Below, in pieces: positions 17,186 through 25,794 of a stretch of DNA of 64,000 nucleotides. How positions within the stretch are numbered: position 1 is the stretch's first letter; each line of letters opens with the position of its first letter. Origin of the DNA: Limosilactobacillus portuensis (GTDB taxonomy: Bacteria; Bacillota; Bacilli; Lactobacillales; Lactobacillaceae); assembly GCF_014838735.1 (NCBI RefSeq), contig NZ_JABUXQ010000008.1:1-64000 (forward strand), in the 5' to 3' direction. The notes beneath the pieces were generated by a model, which was not told the DNA's origin, searched no databases, and saw only the letters and a program-made list of their open reading frames with translations. Made by a program: the position numbers and the translations under genes.

Positions 17186-18202
17186 CTAGCCCTGGTAAGC
17201 CGCTTCAATCGCCCAATTTAACCGTTCATAAGAAATATCACGGGGAACCGTGCAGTCAGCTCCCAAAATAATCCCCCGGTGACCGGCTTCATCAATTAGC
17301 CTTTTGACTTCCGTTTGAATTTGCTCCTTAGTTCCGCGATAGAGAATTCCGGTTGTACTATTATCAAAGCCACCCATTACTGGCCGATCACCAAACAGCT
17401 TTTTCCCCTCACCTAGCGAATAACCATCAATTCCCGTTGCCCAATTAACAACTTGCAACGGATAATTAGTGAACCATTCAAGATGATTAGTTGCACCATC
17501 AAATCCGCAGATATGAAGAATATTCAATCGTGACACTTGGTTAATTCCTTCTTGAACCTTAAGATCAATCGGTTCCATTACTTGCTTAAAGAATTGGGTG
17601 TCATCACGTAAACGTGAATCCTGAATTGACTGCGTACTGTAATAAATCCCATCGACTGTAGTGTTAGCCATTATTGCCTGGACAACTTTGATTTGATCGT
17701 CAGCAATTACTTCTAAGACCTGAAAAATTAGTGATGGATCTTGTTCATAAAGATCTGTGAATCGTTGATCCGCTAATAAAAGCGGTTCTGTATAATGCTT
17801 AATTAACGCCCACTTAAAAAGCAGCATTGGGGAAAACATCGTAATAAAAGTTGGCCGTTCCCCAGCAATCTGCTGTTGTTGTTGAGCAAGTTCAACTTGA
17901 CCGGTAATCCACGGATCGTCCTGGTTCAGCGGCCGAAGTCTTTGAAGATTAGTTAAACTCCGTGGATCATCAACCCCACGAAATGGGTAAGCAAAATAGC
18001 CATCTAACATCGTTTTAGCAAAGTCAACATCTACTGCATCATAGTATTTTTGGTGACCTCCCAAATTTGTTTGGAGGACTGCTGGCTCTTGAAAGACATT
18101 CGTAAACTCATCTACCGCAAAATGGCGCCAAAAAGAAATTGGGATTTTACCAGTTTCTTGATTATTTAAAGCCGCAATTACTTCTTCACGTGCCAATGTC
18201 AT
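17186..18202 (-). CDS. URO-D/MtaA-like zinc-dependent methyltransferase family protein
   Basis: The 338-residue protein has the uroporphyrinogen decarboxylase fold family sequence, but the pattern H230-x-C232 (LHICGF) with a distant C317 (LGADCTVP) is the zinc-binding HxC...C signature of methylcobamide:thiol methyltransferases such as MtaA, MtbA and CmuA. It is therefore more likely to move methyl groups to or from a thiol than to make haem. I use the ATG at 18202, eight bases after AAAGAG; longer readings start from weak codons. It is the first gene of an operon with a polar amino acid ABC transporter and follows a leader with an attenuator. A role in sulfur amino acid metabolism is inferred. 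Substrate unknown. Confidence 0.82.
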   Translation of the reverse strand: MTLAREEVIAALNNQETGKIPISFWRHFAVDEFTNVFQEPAVLQTNLGGHQKYYDAVDVDFAKTMLDGYFAYPFRGVDDPRSLTNLQRLRPLNQDDPWITGQVELAQQQQQIAGERPTFITMFSPMLLFKWALIKHYTEPLLLADQRFTDLYEQDPSLIFQVLEVIADDQIKVVQAIMANTTVDGIYYSTQSIQDSRLRDDTQFFKQVMEPIDLKVQEGINQVSRLNILHICGFDGATNHLEWFTNYPLQVVNWATGIDGYSLGEGKKLFGDRPVMGGFDNSTTGILYRGTKEQIQTEVKRLIDEAGHRGIILGADCTVPRDISYERLNWAIEAAYQG

Positions 18203-18233
18203 TATCATCACTCTTTTCTCTAATTCAGTGCAC

Positions 18234-18271
18234 AAAAAAAGCTACTAATCACTGACATGATTAGTAGCTTT
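18234..18271 (-). terminator. Attenuator terminator before the methyltransferase operon
   Basis: A perfect 14-bp stem (18258-18271 with 18238-18251) and a six-base loop are followed by seven U residues on the minus strand. It lies inside the leader, between the promoter and the first gene, so it must be bypassed for expression. Confidence 0.85.
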
Positions 18272-18317
18272 GACCACTTATTTCGGAGTAGCCGCTCATT
18301 TTAAGATTTAATCAACC

Positions 18318-18404
18318 TCAAAAAGAATGGCCAACTGAACTCATGTCAGAATGTCCATTAATTTTTGAAGTTTGACAACAATTAAATAAACGGTTAACTA
18401 ACAT
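18318..18404 (-). CDS. Leader peptide ORF with tandem Cys codons
   Basis: A 28-codon frame begins at ATG 18404 with AAAGGAG eight bases upstream and ends with TGA at 18318-18320. The peptide begins MLVNRLFNCC and ends VGHSF; codons 9-10 are two consecutive TGT Cys codons. It lies about 27 bases from the predicted transcript start and ends 46 bases before the attenuator stem. Its 3' half contains CTGACATGA (18341-18349), the exact complement of a segment spanning the loop and adjacent arm of the attenuator (18252-18260). This fits translation-coupled attenuation by cysteine, but expression is unproven. Confidence 0.55.
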   Translation of the reverse strand: MLVNRLFNCCQTSKINGHSDMSSVGHSF

Positions 18405-18437
18405 GAGCCCTGCTCCTTTCTAATAATTAATGACCTT

Positions 18438-18466
18438 AATATACCGGTTCCCTTACTTTTTGTCAA
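18438..18466 (-). promoter_or_regulatory. Promoter of the leader-methyltransferase-ABC operon
   Basis: TTGACA (18461-18466), a 17-base spacer and TATATT (18438-18443) on the minus strand. Transcription should start near 18431, 27 bases before the leader ORF. Confidence 0.75.
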
Positions 18467-18499
18467 CAGTAAATTCTAATTTTCTCAGATTATTTTAAT

Positions 18500-19432
18500 T
18501 TAATAGTGTAAGTCATTTTCAGTAAGTGCTTTTCGCCGACCATCTTGCAAGATGTAAACCGCAATAATAACAAGAGCAATCCCAATTATTTCAATTAATG
18601 TTAAGTGCAGATTGAAGAAGAGAACACTTAATAACGAGGTGGTAATTGGCTGTAAAGCATCCATAATGCTTACAACATCGGAAGGAGCATATCGAGTGGC
18701 AACCATTAGTAAGCTAAACGGTAAAATTGTTCCAAAAAGCACAACAGTCGCAACTGCTGCGACCAACTCACCGCTAATTTGTGGCGGATTAACCCAAAAT
18801 GGCCGATAAATGTTAAACAGAATACTTGCGATAATGGTTCCCCAACCTAACACGACAATCGGTGGGTTAGAATCAGCGGCTTTTTGAGGCAAAACAACAT
18901 ATAATGCTGCCGTAATTCCTGAACCAAGACCCCACAATAGTGAATCAACTGGAATATCTAACTGAGTGAAATTCCCCTTGGTTAAAGCAAAGAAAACCCC
19001 TAAAAGAGCTAAAACAAATGCAATCAGGTCACTTCTAAATGGGTGTTGACGTTTAAATATCACACCACCAAGAACAATAAATAATGGTGACAAATATTGG
19101 AGAATCGTTGCTGCTGAAGCATTTCCCTTTTGAATAGCATAGTAAAAGGTCAATAAATTAGCCATCAACCCAAAAACGGCGTAGGAAAGAACCGAAATTG
19201 TCGTATCGCGACGTTTAAACACATTGAAAGTTTTTTTGCCATACATAAACCCACTAATTACAAGTAAAATAATTCCTGCAGAAAATGTTCGGATAGAAAG
19301 CATCCATGCTGCCGGGATTGCAAGGTTTTGGGAGATCAATTGAAGTGTCGTTCCTGAAATCCCCCACATTACTGAAGCAGCTGCAGCAATGATAATCCCT
19401 TTCATTACCGGATTATTTGTTTTTTGCGCCAT
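18500..19432 (-). CDS. EamA/DMT family transporter
   Basis: A ten-span drug/metabolite transporter of 310 residues made of two EamA repeats (about 10-145 and 160-300). Family members export amino acids or other metabolites; the substrate here is not evident. The ATG at 19432 follows GAAGAAGGG; longer in-frame readings extend back into dnaD and lack a ribosome site. It directly follows dnaD by 22 bases, where nth is usual in other Firmicutes. Its stop is only 34 bases from the promoter of the next operon. Confidence 0.88.
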   Translation of the reverse strand: MAQKTNNPVMKGIIIAAAASVMWGISGTTLQLISQNLAIPAAWMLSIRTFSAGIILLVISGFMYGKKTFNVFKRRDTTISVLSYAVFGLMANLLTFYYAIQKGNASAATILQYLSPLFIVLGGVIFKRQHPFRSDLIAFVLALLGVFFALTKGNFTQLDIPVDSLLWGLGSGITAALYVVLPQKAADSNPPIVVLGWGTIIASILFNIYRPFWVNPPQISGELVAAVATVVLFGTILPFSLLMVATRYAPSDVVSIMDALQPITTSLLSVLFFNLHLTLIEIIGIALVIIAVYILQDGRRKALTENDLHY

Positions 19433-19454
19433 AAAGCACCCTTCTTCCTGTAAA

Positions 19455-20174
19455 TTAATTCTTTTTTGTTTGCGAGTTAAGGTTAAAAATTGGAATCTTA
19501 GGACCCTGAATTTTTCTGGCATCCTGGTGTGAATAATTTGCCTTTCGTTCTTCAAATTGACGTTCATGCTCCTGAACATCATGAACCGACTTCAACCCTT
19601 GCCTGGACCAGTTTCTTAAGATGCGGTCCATGTACTGGAGGCTTAGTGCATTATTCATTACCGCCTGTCTCAGTGCAAGATCAATAATTGCAACTTTATA
19701 ATGATCACGATCAATCCAATCATTGACAATTTGCATTTCCATTGGTGACAATGGTCGACCGACTTCTGCCTCAATTTTGTTGAACGTTTCTTTCCGTTGA
19801 TTACCGGTACTAGTATTAACTTGTTCAGTAGCTTCCTGCTCGTTAAACGCACTAAGTTTATTTATCAGTGGTGTGAAGTCCCAAAAAGCATCTTCCTTAC
19901 CATCATCCAACTTACGCATCTGCTGAACTACTAGTTTATTACTCATCATTTGGTGAAGAAGATCAAAAACTTGATTTTCATCCGTTTGCAAGTGTCGGGC
20001 AATCTGGCGAATATCAGGATCAATCACGCCCCGATCAAGATAAGACTTAAATTCGAGATAAACAACCAATTGGGCCATTGACATCCCCAATTCATGATAA
20101 TGATGGAGAAGGATGTTGCTGATGGAAGTTTCCCCAGCTTTAAGATATCGGACTAGTGAATTAGTTTCTGTCAT
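19455..20174 (-). CDS. dnaD: DnaD-family replication initiation protein
   Basis: Replication restart and initiation protein that helps load the helicase. Of 239 residues, the N-terminal winged-helix part (about 15-100) and the C-terminal DnaD/DnaB2 domain (about 130-215, with MEMQIVNDWI and ILRNWSRQGL) are both recognisable. AAGGGGG precedes two consecutive ATGs (20177 and 20174); the second has better spacing. In many Firmicutes asnS precedes and nth follows; here neither does. Confidence 0.9.
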   Translation of the reverse strand: MTETNSLVRYLKAGETSISNILLHHYHELGMSMAQLVVYLEFKSYLDRGVIDPDIRQIARHLQTDENQVFDLLHQMMSNKLVVQQMRKLDDGKEDAFWDFTPLINKLSAFNEQEATEQVNTSTGNQRKETFNKIEAEVGRPLSPMEMQIVNDWIDRDHYKVAIIDLALRQAVMNNALSLQYMDRILRNWSRQGLKSVHDVQEHERQFEERKANYSHQDARKIQGPKIPIFNLNSQTKKN

Positions 20175-20201
20175 CATGAACCCCCTTAACAAAAATTAAC
20201 C

Positions 20202-20245
20202 AAAAAAGATAAGGGCGTAACGATGATAAATCGTCCCCCTATCTT
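20202..20245 (-). terminator. Terminator after the ypmB-like gene
   Basis: A two-part stem (outer AAGATA/TATCTT with G-C pairs, inner ACGAT/ATCGT) is followed by TTTTTT on the minus strand, ahead of dnaD. Confidence 0.7.
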
Positions 20246-20251
20246 CACGAA

Positions 20252-20770
20252 CTACAAATTATTAATTGTCTGAACAACCTTACCTGTTTTGAAGTTAATC
20301 AGATCATAGCATAATTGTCCTTTTTGGTTACGATAAGTAACTTCCCAAACTACTTTATCATTAAAGACTCCTGGAGCAGCTTTTAATACTTTTTGCGGGT
20401 GATGATCCTGTCGAACTTGCTGGATTACCTGCTGTGCTGTTAAGCCACTACTCTGTTTCAATACTCGAACATTGCCACCATGCTGAGGAACAACCACTAA
20501 AATTGGTTGATTTTGATCATTTCTTCCGGCAATGGTGTAATAAGTATTCTCCCGATTATAAATATAAAAACTCCCTGGATCCTTGAGGTGGGCATACTTT
20601 TTTGCAATTGAAACGGTTTGTCGTCTGGCTGCCGAACGTGGCTGGTTACTGATAAGGTAAAAGATCCCCACAATAACAATAATTGCAACAATGACAATCA
20701 AAAGATTACGAATCGTTTGTCCAGTAGAACGGTGTTGCTTATCACGCTGGACCTCACGACGACTTTGCAT
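20252..20770 (-). CDS. YpmB-like membrane-anchored protein (DUF5590/PepSY-like)
   Basis: A 172-residue protein with a short basic cytoplasmic start, one membrane anchor (about 21-42) and an extracellular part resembling the YpmB/DUF5590 tandem PepSY-like fold. The end (VVWEVTYRNQKGQLCYDLINFKTGKVV) is the typical motif. It sits downstream of dinG by 53 bases, the same neighbourhood as ypmB in Bacillus. Function in the family is unknown. Confidence 0.82.
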   Translation of the reverse strand: MQSRREVQRDKQHRSTGQTIRNLLIVIVAIIVIVGIFYLISNQPRSAARRQTVSIAKKYAHLKDPGSFYIYNRENTYYTIAGRNDQNQPILVVVPQHGGNVRVLKQSSGLTAQQVIQQVRQDHHPQKVLKAAPGVFNDKVVWEVTYRNQKGQLCYDLINFKTGKVVQTINNL

Positions 20771-20823
20771 GTAACTTCCCCTCTTTAAAAAATTATTAAT
20801 CTTAGAAATTATACCAGAAATTC

Positions 20824-23706
20824 TTACTTTTCGTTATTTGTCCGGTGCTTTTTTAAAAATTTTTTGGCATTTTCTACTAGCTCAACAGTCGATAATTCCT
20901 TTATCGGCAAATCTTTAGGAAGATTCTTAAGCATTGAACTTCCGTAACGCCGGGTGCTGATTCGCGAATCAAGGATAACACCTACTCCAAAATCATCTGG
21001 TGTTCGTAATAGTCGGCCAATTCCCTGCTGAAGTCTCATGGTTGCCTTAGGAAGGGCTGCATGGTAGAACGGATTTTTCCCTTCATGTTTCAGTAAATTA
21101 TTGTGTGCACGCGTCATAATTTCATTTGGAGAATCAAAGGGCAATCTAGTTATGATCAGTAGTTCTAAAGATGATTTAGGAAGGTCAATTCCCTCCCAAA
21201 AACTCGATGCGCCTAACAAGATCGAACTTGTCCCGCTTGCAAACTGCTTTAATAATTTTTCTCGGCGTCCAGTAATCCCTTGAGCCAAAATGTCCCGCTG
21301 ATTAAATAAGTCGGTTTCCTTAAGCTGACTATAAACCTGCTCAATTGTTACTAACGAATTGAAGAGAATCATTGTTTGGCATTGGTTATTTTTACATAAT
21401 TGATAAATTGTCTGTGCCAAATAACGAGTATATTCCTCATTATTAGTTTGGTTTGGAATGGGTGCATCCTTAGCAACCAGCAACTCTGCTTGTTCCGCAT
21501 AGTTAAACGGTGAAGCAAAGCGCTTTTGTAATGTCCGGGCTTTTTCTAAATCTAACTGTTCATACAAATAGTTAGACCGACTGGAGGTAAACAGTGTTGC
21601 ACCAACAAATAATGGTTGCGCAAAATATGGGTAAACGTTCTCTGTTAAGAAGTGATTAACCGCCAAAAGGCCACCGCTAAGCTGCATTGAACTGTGCTCA
21701 GTCGACTGCTGGACGGTAAGCCAAAAAGCAGCGGATTCACCACGTTCCTCAAGGGTTTCAATAAATTGGTGAAGCTTATTATCTGCATCAGCAAGAACCA
21801 TCCACTGGCTCTGAAACTGACTCATTAAGTACCGATCACTAAATAACCATCGGTCAGCCTGCTGTTCAAAAAGGTGTCGAAGAGCCATAAAATGAAGTTG
21901 AACACTTGCTAATGCCTGCTCAAGTTGCATGATCGGCTTATTACTTGGTGTTAATAGTGAGAATAGTTGTTGATTATCCAACGGCTGTTCAATTAATTCA
22001 TTACTATTATTTCCCTGAACGTTAAGCATAAATTGGCGGTACAACGCTTGCTGAAAAGCATCTGTAGCTTCACTAAGCGAACGTAAATCATCCCTTAACA
22101 GTTCAACATTGTATGTCCCTAACGCGTGTTCTTCAAAAATATTTGCAAGGTTTCGTTCCTGATTATCGCTAACTAAATTCTCCAACACGTGGATCGCAGT
22201 TCTAATGTTTTGAAAATCAAGCGTTTGTCGTGAACGGCGGAGGATACTTTCACTTAAGTGCTGAGCCTCATCAACAACTAAGTATGGTCGTCTAGTACCA
22301 TCCCCTAATTCTTGCGCATGCGCAACTAAGTAGGCATGGTTCGTAATAATTACATTTGCAGTATGCAATTGCTTTTGCCTGCGGATTAGGAAGTCATCTT
22401 TATAAAACTCATTATCTTCGCGCAGGGTTTTAACACCTTGGTGACGAATTTCAGCAAAATACGGTGAACGTTGCGCGTTTAAGTTCAATTCATCAAGATC
22501 ACCACTGGTAGTCCCCAGCAGCCAGACAAGAATTTTTGCCTTAATTAACTGAATATAGTCAGAATCTTCAATAATACTTAAAGAATGAACAAACTTGGCC
22601 AGATCTAGGTAATGTGAATTGCCCTTAATTACTACCCCATTTAATTCAAATGGTAAGAGTTTGTTCAATTGCTTCATTGTCCGTTGCGCGATTTGTTGTT
22701 GCAAAAGATTAGTTGCCGTGCTGATAACAATTTTTTTATCTGGATACGCTGCATAGGCTAAGGGAAGAAGGTACCCTAATGTCTTCCCTGTTCCGGTTCC
22801 AGCCTCTACAATCATCGATTTAGGTTCATCATGAGTATAATTATTATAAATACTATTCATCATCTTTGATTGGGTAGGACGAAATTCCAGTAAGTCTCCA
22901 TACAACTTAATCTTTGCCCGCTTTGTTGATGGATAGCGGACATTGGCTACTTCTCCTAAACTTGTTGCCGGACGAACCTTGTGGAGAACAATTCCGTGAC
23001 TAACATATAGACTATCAGCTAATGGCAATGGATTAGCACCCCGCCGCTCTAACTCCTGTTCCAAAATCATTGTCGTTTGTTGAGGTAGGTTCAATTTAAG
23101 TTCAACAAGCTTTTCAAGGGTTAGCGTCGGCAATTCTCGTAACTGCTTCATTAAGTCTACTAGTAAATGAGCAGTTGCTTCTGCGTCAGAAACCGCGCTG
23201 TGAGGATGATCATGCTCAATTGATAATGAACTTGTCAGATCTCGCAAGCGGTAGCTCTTTGCAGTCGGCATTAATATTTGACTTAGCGTTACCGTATCAA
23301 TGGCCTTAATTGATAACGGAGGGTAACCAGCACGTTCTAACTCAGCATTCAAAAACGGAAAATCAAAATTAACATTATGCGCCACAAAAATAGTGCCACT
23401 AAGAAGACTGTATAGTGTCCCAGCAACATCTTCAAATAACGGTGCATCCCGTACATCATTATTTTTAATTCCCGTTAATTGGGTAATCTGCCGCGGAACT
23501 GCTACTCGCGGATTAATTTTGGTTTCAAAATGATTAATGACTTCGCCATCTTGAACAAGTACACAGCCGATCTGGATAATGCGGTCACCATGATTAACAC
23601 TTGTCCCGGTCGTTTCCAGATCAACAACCGAATATATTGGTCCACGTGACTTTTTTGCTTTCTGTCGACGTTTTTTCGTTGTTGACAAACTATCACCATG
23701 TTTCAT
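20824..23706 (-). CDS. dinG: DinG-type ATP-dependent helicase with N-terminal DnaQ-like exonuclease domain
   Basis: A 960-residue fusion usual in Firmicutes. An N-terminal DEDDh 3'-5' exonuclease domain (about 24-190: VVDLETTGT, AHNVNFDFPF, HSAVSDAEAT) is joined to an XPD/DinG superfamily 2 helicase with Walker A EAGTGTGKT, the DEAQ box VVDEAQHL, and motifs GASSFWEGIDLP and QGIGRLLR. It acts on DNA in repair; the Bacillus and Staphylococcus orthologues behave mainly as nucleases. Divergent from the mevalonate operon; the ypmB-like gene follows. Confidence 0.93.
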   Translation of the reverse strand: MKHGDSLSTTKKRRQKAKKSRGPIYSVVDLETTGTSVNHGDRIIQIGCVLVQDGEVINHFETKINPRVAVPRQITQLTGIKNNDVRDAPLFEDVAGTLYSLLSGTIFVAHNVNFDFPFLNAELERAGYPPLSIKAIDTVTLSQILMPTAKSYRLRDLTSSLSIEHDHPHSAVSDAEATAHLLVDLMKQLRELPTLTLEKLVELKLNLPQQTTMILEQELERRGANPLPLADSLYVSHGIVLHKVRPATSLGEVANVRYPSTKRAKIKLYGDLLEFRPTQSKMMNSIYNNYTHDEPKSMIVEAGTGTGKTLGYLLPLAYAAYPDKKIVISTATNLLQQQIAQRTMKQLNKLLPFELNGVVIKGNSHYLDLAKFVHSLSIIEDSDYIQLIKAKILVWLLGTTSGDLDELNLNAQRSPYFAEIRHQGVKTLREDNEFYKDDFLIRRQKQLHTANVIITNHAYLVAHAQELGDGTRRPYLVVDEAQHLSESILRRSRQTLDFQNIRTAIHVLENLVSDNQERNLANIFEEHALGTYNVELLRDDLRSLSEATDAFQQALYRQFMLNVQGNNSNELIEQPLDNQQLFSLLTPSNKPIMQLEQALASVQLHFMALRHLFEQQADRWLFSDRYLMSQFQSQWMVLADADNKLHQFIETLEERGESAAFWLTVQQSTEHSSMQLSGGLLAVNHFLTENVYPYFAQPLFVGATLFTSSRSNYLYEQLDLEKARTLQKRFASPFNYAEQAELLVAKDAPIPNQTNNEEYTRYLAQTIYQLCKNNQCQTMILFNSLVTIEQVYSQLKETDLFNQRDILAQGITGRREKLLKQFASGTSSILLGASSFWEGIDLPKSSLELLIITRLPFDSPNEIMTRAHNNLLKHEGKNPFYHAALPKATMRLQQGIGRLLRTPDDFGVGVILDSRISTRRYGSSMLKNLPKDLPIKELSTVELVENAKKFLKKHRTNNEK

Positions 23707-23782
23707 TATTTATTCGATCAAAGTTCTGTTTTTATGATACACCATTCGTTTTTTAAATTATAGTAACAATTGCCGTTGTCCT

Positions 23783-23811
23783 TTGGCAAATCAGTAATTT
23801 TACGCTATTAT
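23783..23811 (+). promoter_or_regulatory. Promoter of the mevalonate pathway operon
   Basis: TTGGCA (23783-23788), a 17-base spacer and TATTAT (23806-23811). The -10 overlaps a 12-bp A/T palindrome. Confidence 0.65.
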
Positions 23812-23847
23812 TAATAATGGTATTTTACGAAGAAAGTAGGTTTTGAT

Positions 23848-24798
23848 GTGAAAGAACAAGGAATCGGTCACAGTCATGCCAAAATAATATTAATGGGTGA
23901 GCATAGCGTGGTCTATGGTGAACCAGCAATTGCCCTCCCGCTTCCAGATGTTACGTTAACGGTAATAATTAAGTTAACGAATAAGGGCGGCCACCAAATT
24001 AAAAGCCGCTACTTTGAAGGACCATTAAATCAACTTCCCGAAAAGATGGCGGGAGTTCAACGATTAATTTCTTCATTAATGCAGCGCTTTAACGGTGAAA
24101 GCGATCAATGGACAATGACAATTAAAAGCCAATTGCCGGCAGAACGTGGTATGGGATCATCCGCTGCTACAGCGGTCGCTATCGTTCGCGCTTTTTTTGA
24201 TTTATACGAAGAAAAACTTGAGCGCAAGCAATTGCTCCACCTTGCCGATATTGAAGAAGAAGTGACTCACCGCAGTCCTTCCGGTTTAGACGCGGCAACT
24301 GTCAGCTCAACATCACCACTTTACTTTGTTAAGGGTCAAGCAGGCGTACCACTAAAAATGAACTTACAGGCAACAATGGTCATTGCTGATACAGGAGTTA
24401 AGGGAGCCACTAAGGAAGCAATCACTGCTGTTAAACATGAATTAGAAACTAACCATAATACAGCATTGAGCCATATTAATCATTTGGGAAAACTGGTTAA
24501 TTTAGCTAAAGATTACTTAAGTCATAATGAGGCAATGAGCCTTGGCATCGCACTTAATAGCGTACAAAGCGACCTGACTGCACTAAATGTTAGTGACGAG
24601 CACTTGGATCGATTAATCACTACTGCTAATCATAACGGCGCATTAGGAGCTAAACTAACGGGAGGCGGCCGTGGCGGTTGCATGTTTGCGATTACCAGAA
24701 CTGCGCTTGGTGCCAGAAAACTAGCAGGAATTTTAAAAGATAATGGTGCTAAGCAAGTATGGTTACAACCACTTGGGGATACGGAGGAAATAAATTAA
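23848..24798 (+). CDS. mvk: Mevalonate kinase
   Basis: GHMP kinase that phosphorylates mevalonate, the first step after HMG-CoA reductase in isoprenoid synthesis. The ATP-binding loop ERGMGSSAATAV, the N-terminal HSVVYGEPAIALPL and the C-terminal KLTGGGRGGC are all present. It is 316 residues. It starts at GTG 23848 with a weak GTAGG site, and its stop overlaps the mvaD start (TAATG), showing translational coupling. Confidence 0.95.
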   Translation: MKEQGIGHSHAKIILMGEHSVVYGEPAIALPLPDVTLTVIIKLTNKGGHQIKSRYFEGPLNQLPEKMAGVQRLISSLMQRFNGESDQWTMTIKSQLPAERGMGSSAATAVAIVRAFFDLYEEKLERKQLLHLADIEEEVTHRSPSGLDAATVSSTSPLYFVKGQAGVPLKMNLQATMVIADTGVKGATKEAITAVKHELETNHNTALSHINHLGKLVNLAKDYLSHNEAMSLGIALNSVQSDLTALNVSDEHLDRLITTANHNGALGAKLTGGGRGGCMFAITRTALGARKLAGILKDNGAKQVWLQPLGDTEEIN

Positions 24799-25769
24799 TG
24801 ATCACCGCACGGGCACACACTAATATTGCGTTAGTTAAGTACTGGGGGAAAAAAGATCAAAAGCTGATCATTCCGCAAACAGATAGCCTTTCACTAACGT
24901 TAAATGAATTTTACGCTGATACAGGAGTTGAATTCAGAGATGACCTAACAGCAGATGACATTGAAATTGATGGTCAACCGATCACTGGCCGCTCTGCCAA
25001 AAAAGTTAAGGACTTTCTCGATATTATTCGGCAAATTAGCGGCAGCCATAATTATGCTAAAGTGGTTTCCACTAATCACGTACCAATATCTGCAGGGTTA
25101 GCGTCTTCCGCTTCCGCATTTGCCGCTCTTGCAACTGCAGCTAGTAAGGCAGCTGGACTAAACCTTGACCGGCGTTCCCTTTCTCGCCTTGCTCGTCGTG
25201 GCTCAGGTTCTGCTACACGTTCCATTTATGGTGGCCTTGTTGAGTGGCATCGGGGAACTGATGATCAATCTTCCTTTGCTGAACCGATCATGGAAATAGT
25301 TGATTTTGGAATTGAAATGATGGCAATCCTAATCAATACCACCAAGAAAAAAATTTCAAGTCGTCAGGGAATGCAGTCAAGTGTTGAGTCTTCACCTTAT
25401 TACCCCGCTTGGCGAAAAGTTGTTGCTCAGGACATGGTTGCAATGAAAAAAGCTATCTCGGACAAGAATATTGATCAGATTGGCCACATTGCTGAAGAAA
25501 ACGCTCTCCGAATGCACGCCCTGACTCTTTCTGCTGATCCGGGATATACTTATTTTAATGGTGACACAATCCGCGCAATTCAAGCAATTAATGACTTGCG
25601 TTCACACGGGGTGAGTTGTTACTATACTATGGATGCTGGTCCAAATGTTAAAGTGATTTACGATCAAAAAGATCGCAAAAAAATTGTTCAATATTTGGGG
25701 AACCTTTTCAGTAAGCAAAGGTTAATTATTTCGCAGTCTGGACCAGGAGTAAAAATTATCGATAAATAG
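24798..25769 (+). CDS. mvaD: Diphosphomevalonate decarboxylase
   Basis: ATP-dependent decarboxylation of mevalonate diphosphate to IPP. It has the family opening ARAHTNIALVKYWGKKD, the phosphate loop ISAGLASSASAFAAL and SGSATRSIYGG. It is 323 residues from ATG 24798; GGAGG lies in the end of mvk. A longer in-frame reading from 24759 lies inside mvk and is not supported. Confidence 0.95.
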   Translation: MITARAHTNIALVKYWGKKDQKLIIPQTDSLSLTLNEFYADTGVEFRDDLTADDIEIDGQPITGRSAKKVKDFLDIIRQISGSHNYAKVVSTNHVPISAGLASSASAFAALATAASKAAGLNLDRRSLSRLARRGSGSATRSIYGGLVEWHRGTDDQSSFAEPIMEIVDFGIEMMAILINTTKKKISSRQGMQSSVESSPYYPAWRKVVAQDMVAMKKAISDKNIDQIGHIAEENALRMHALTLSADPGYTYFNGDTIRAIQAINDLRSHGVSCYYTMDAGPNVKVIYDQKDRKKIVQYLGNLFSKQRLIISQSGPGVKIIDK

Positions 25770-25794
25770 GATTTGATTGAGAGGTTATGTAAAA

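Noticed and set aside
23700-23850. Minus-strand dinG promoter
   Set aside because: A TATAAT is present but no -35 at acceptable spacing was found.
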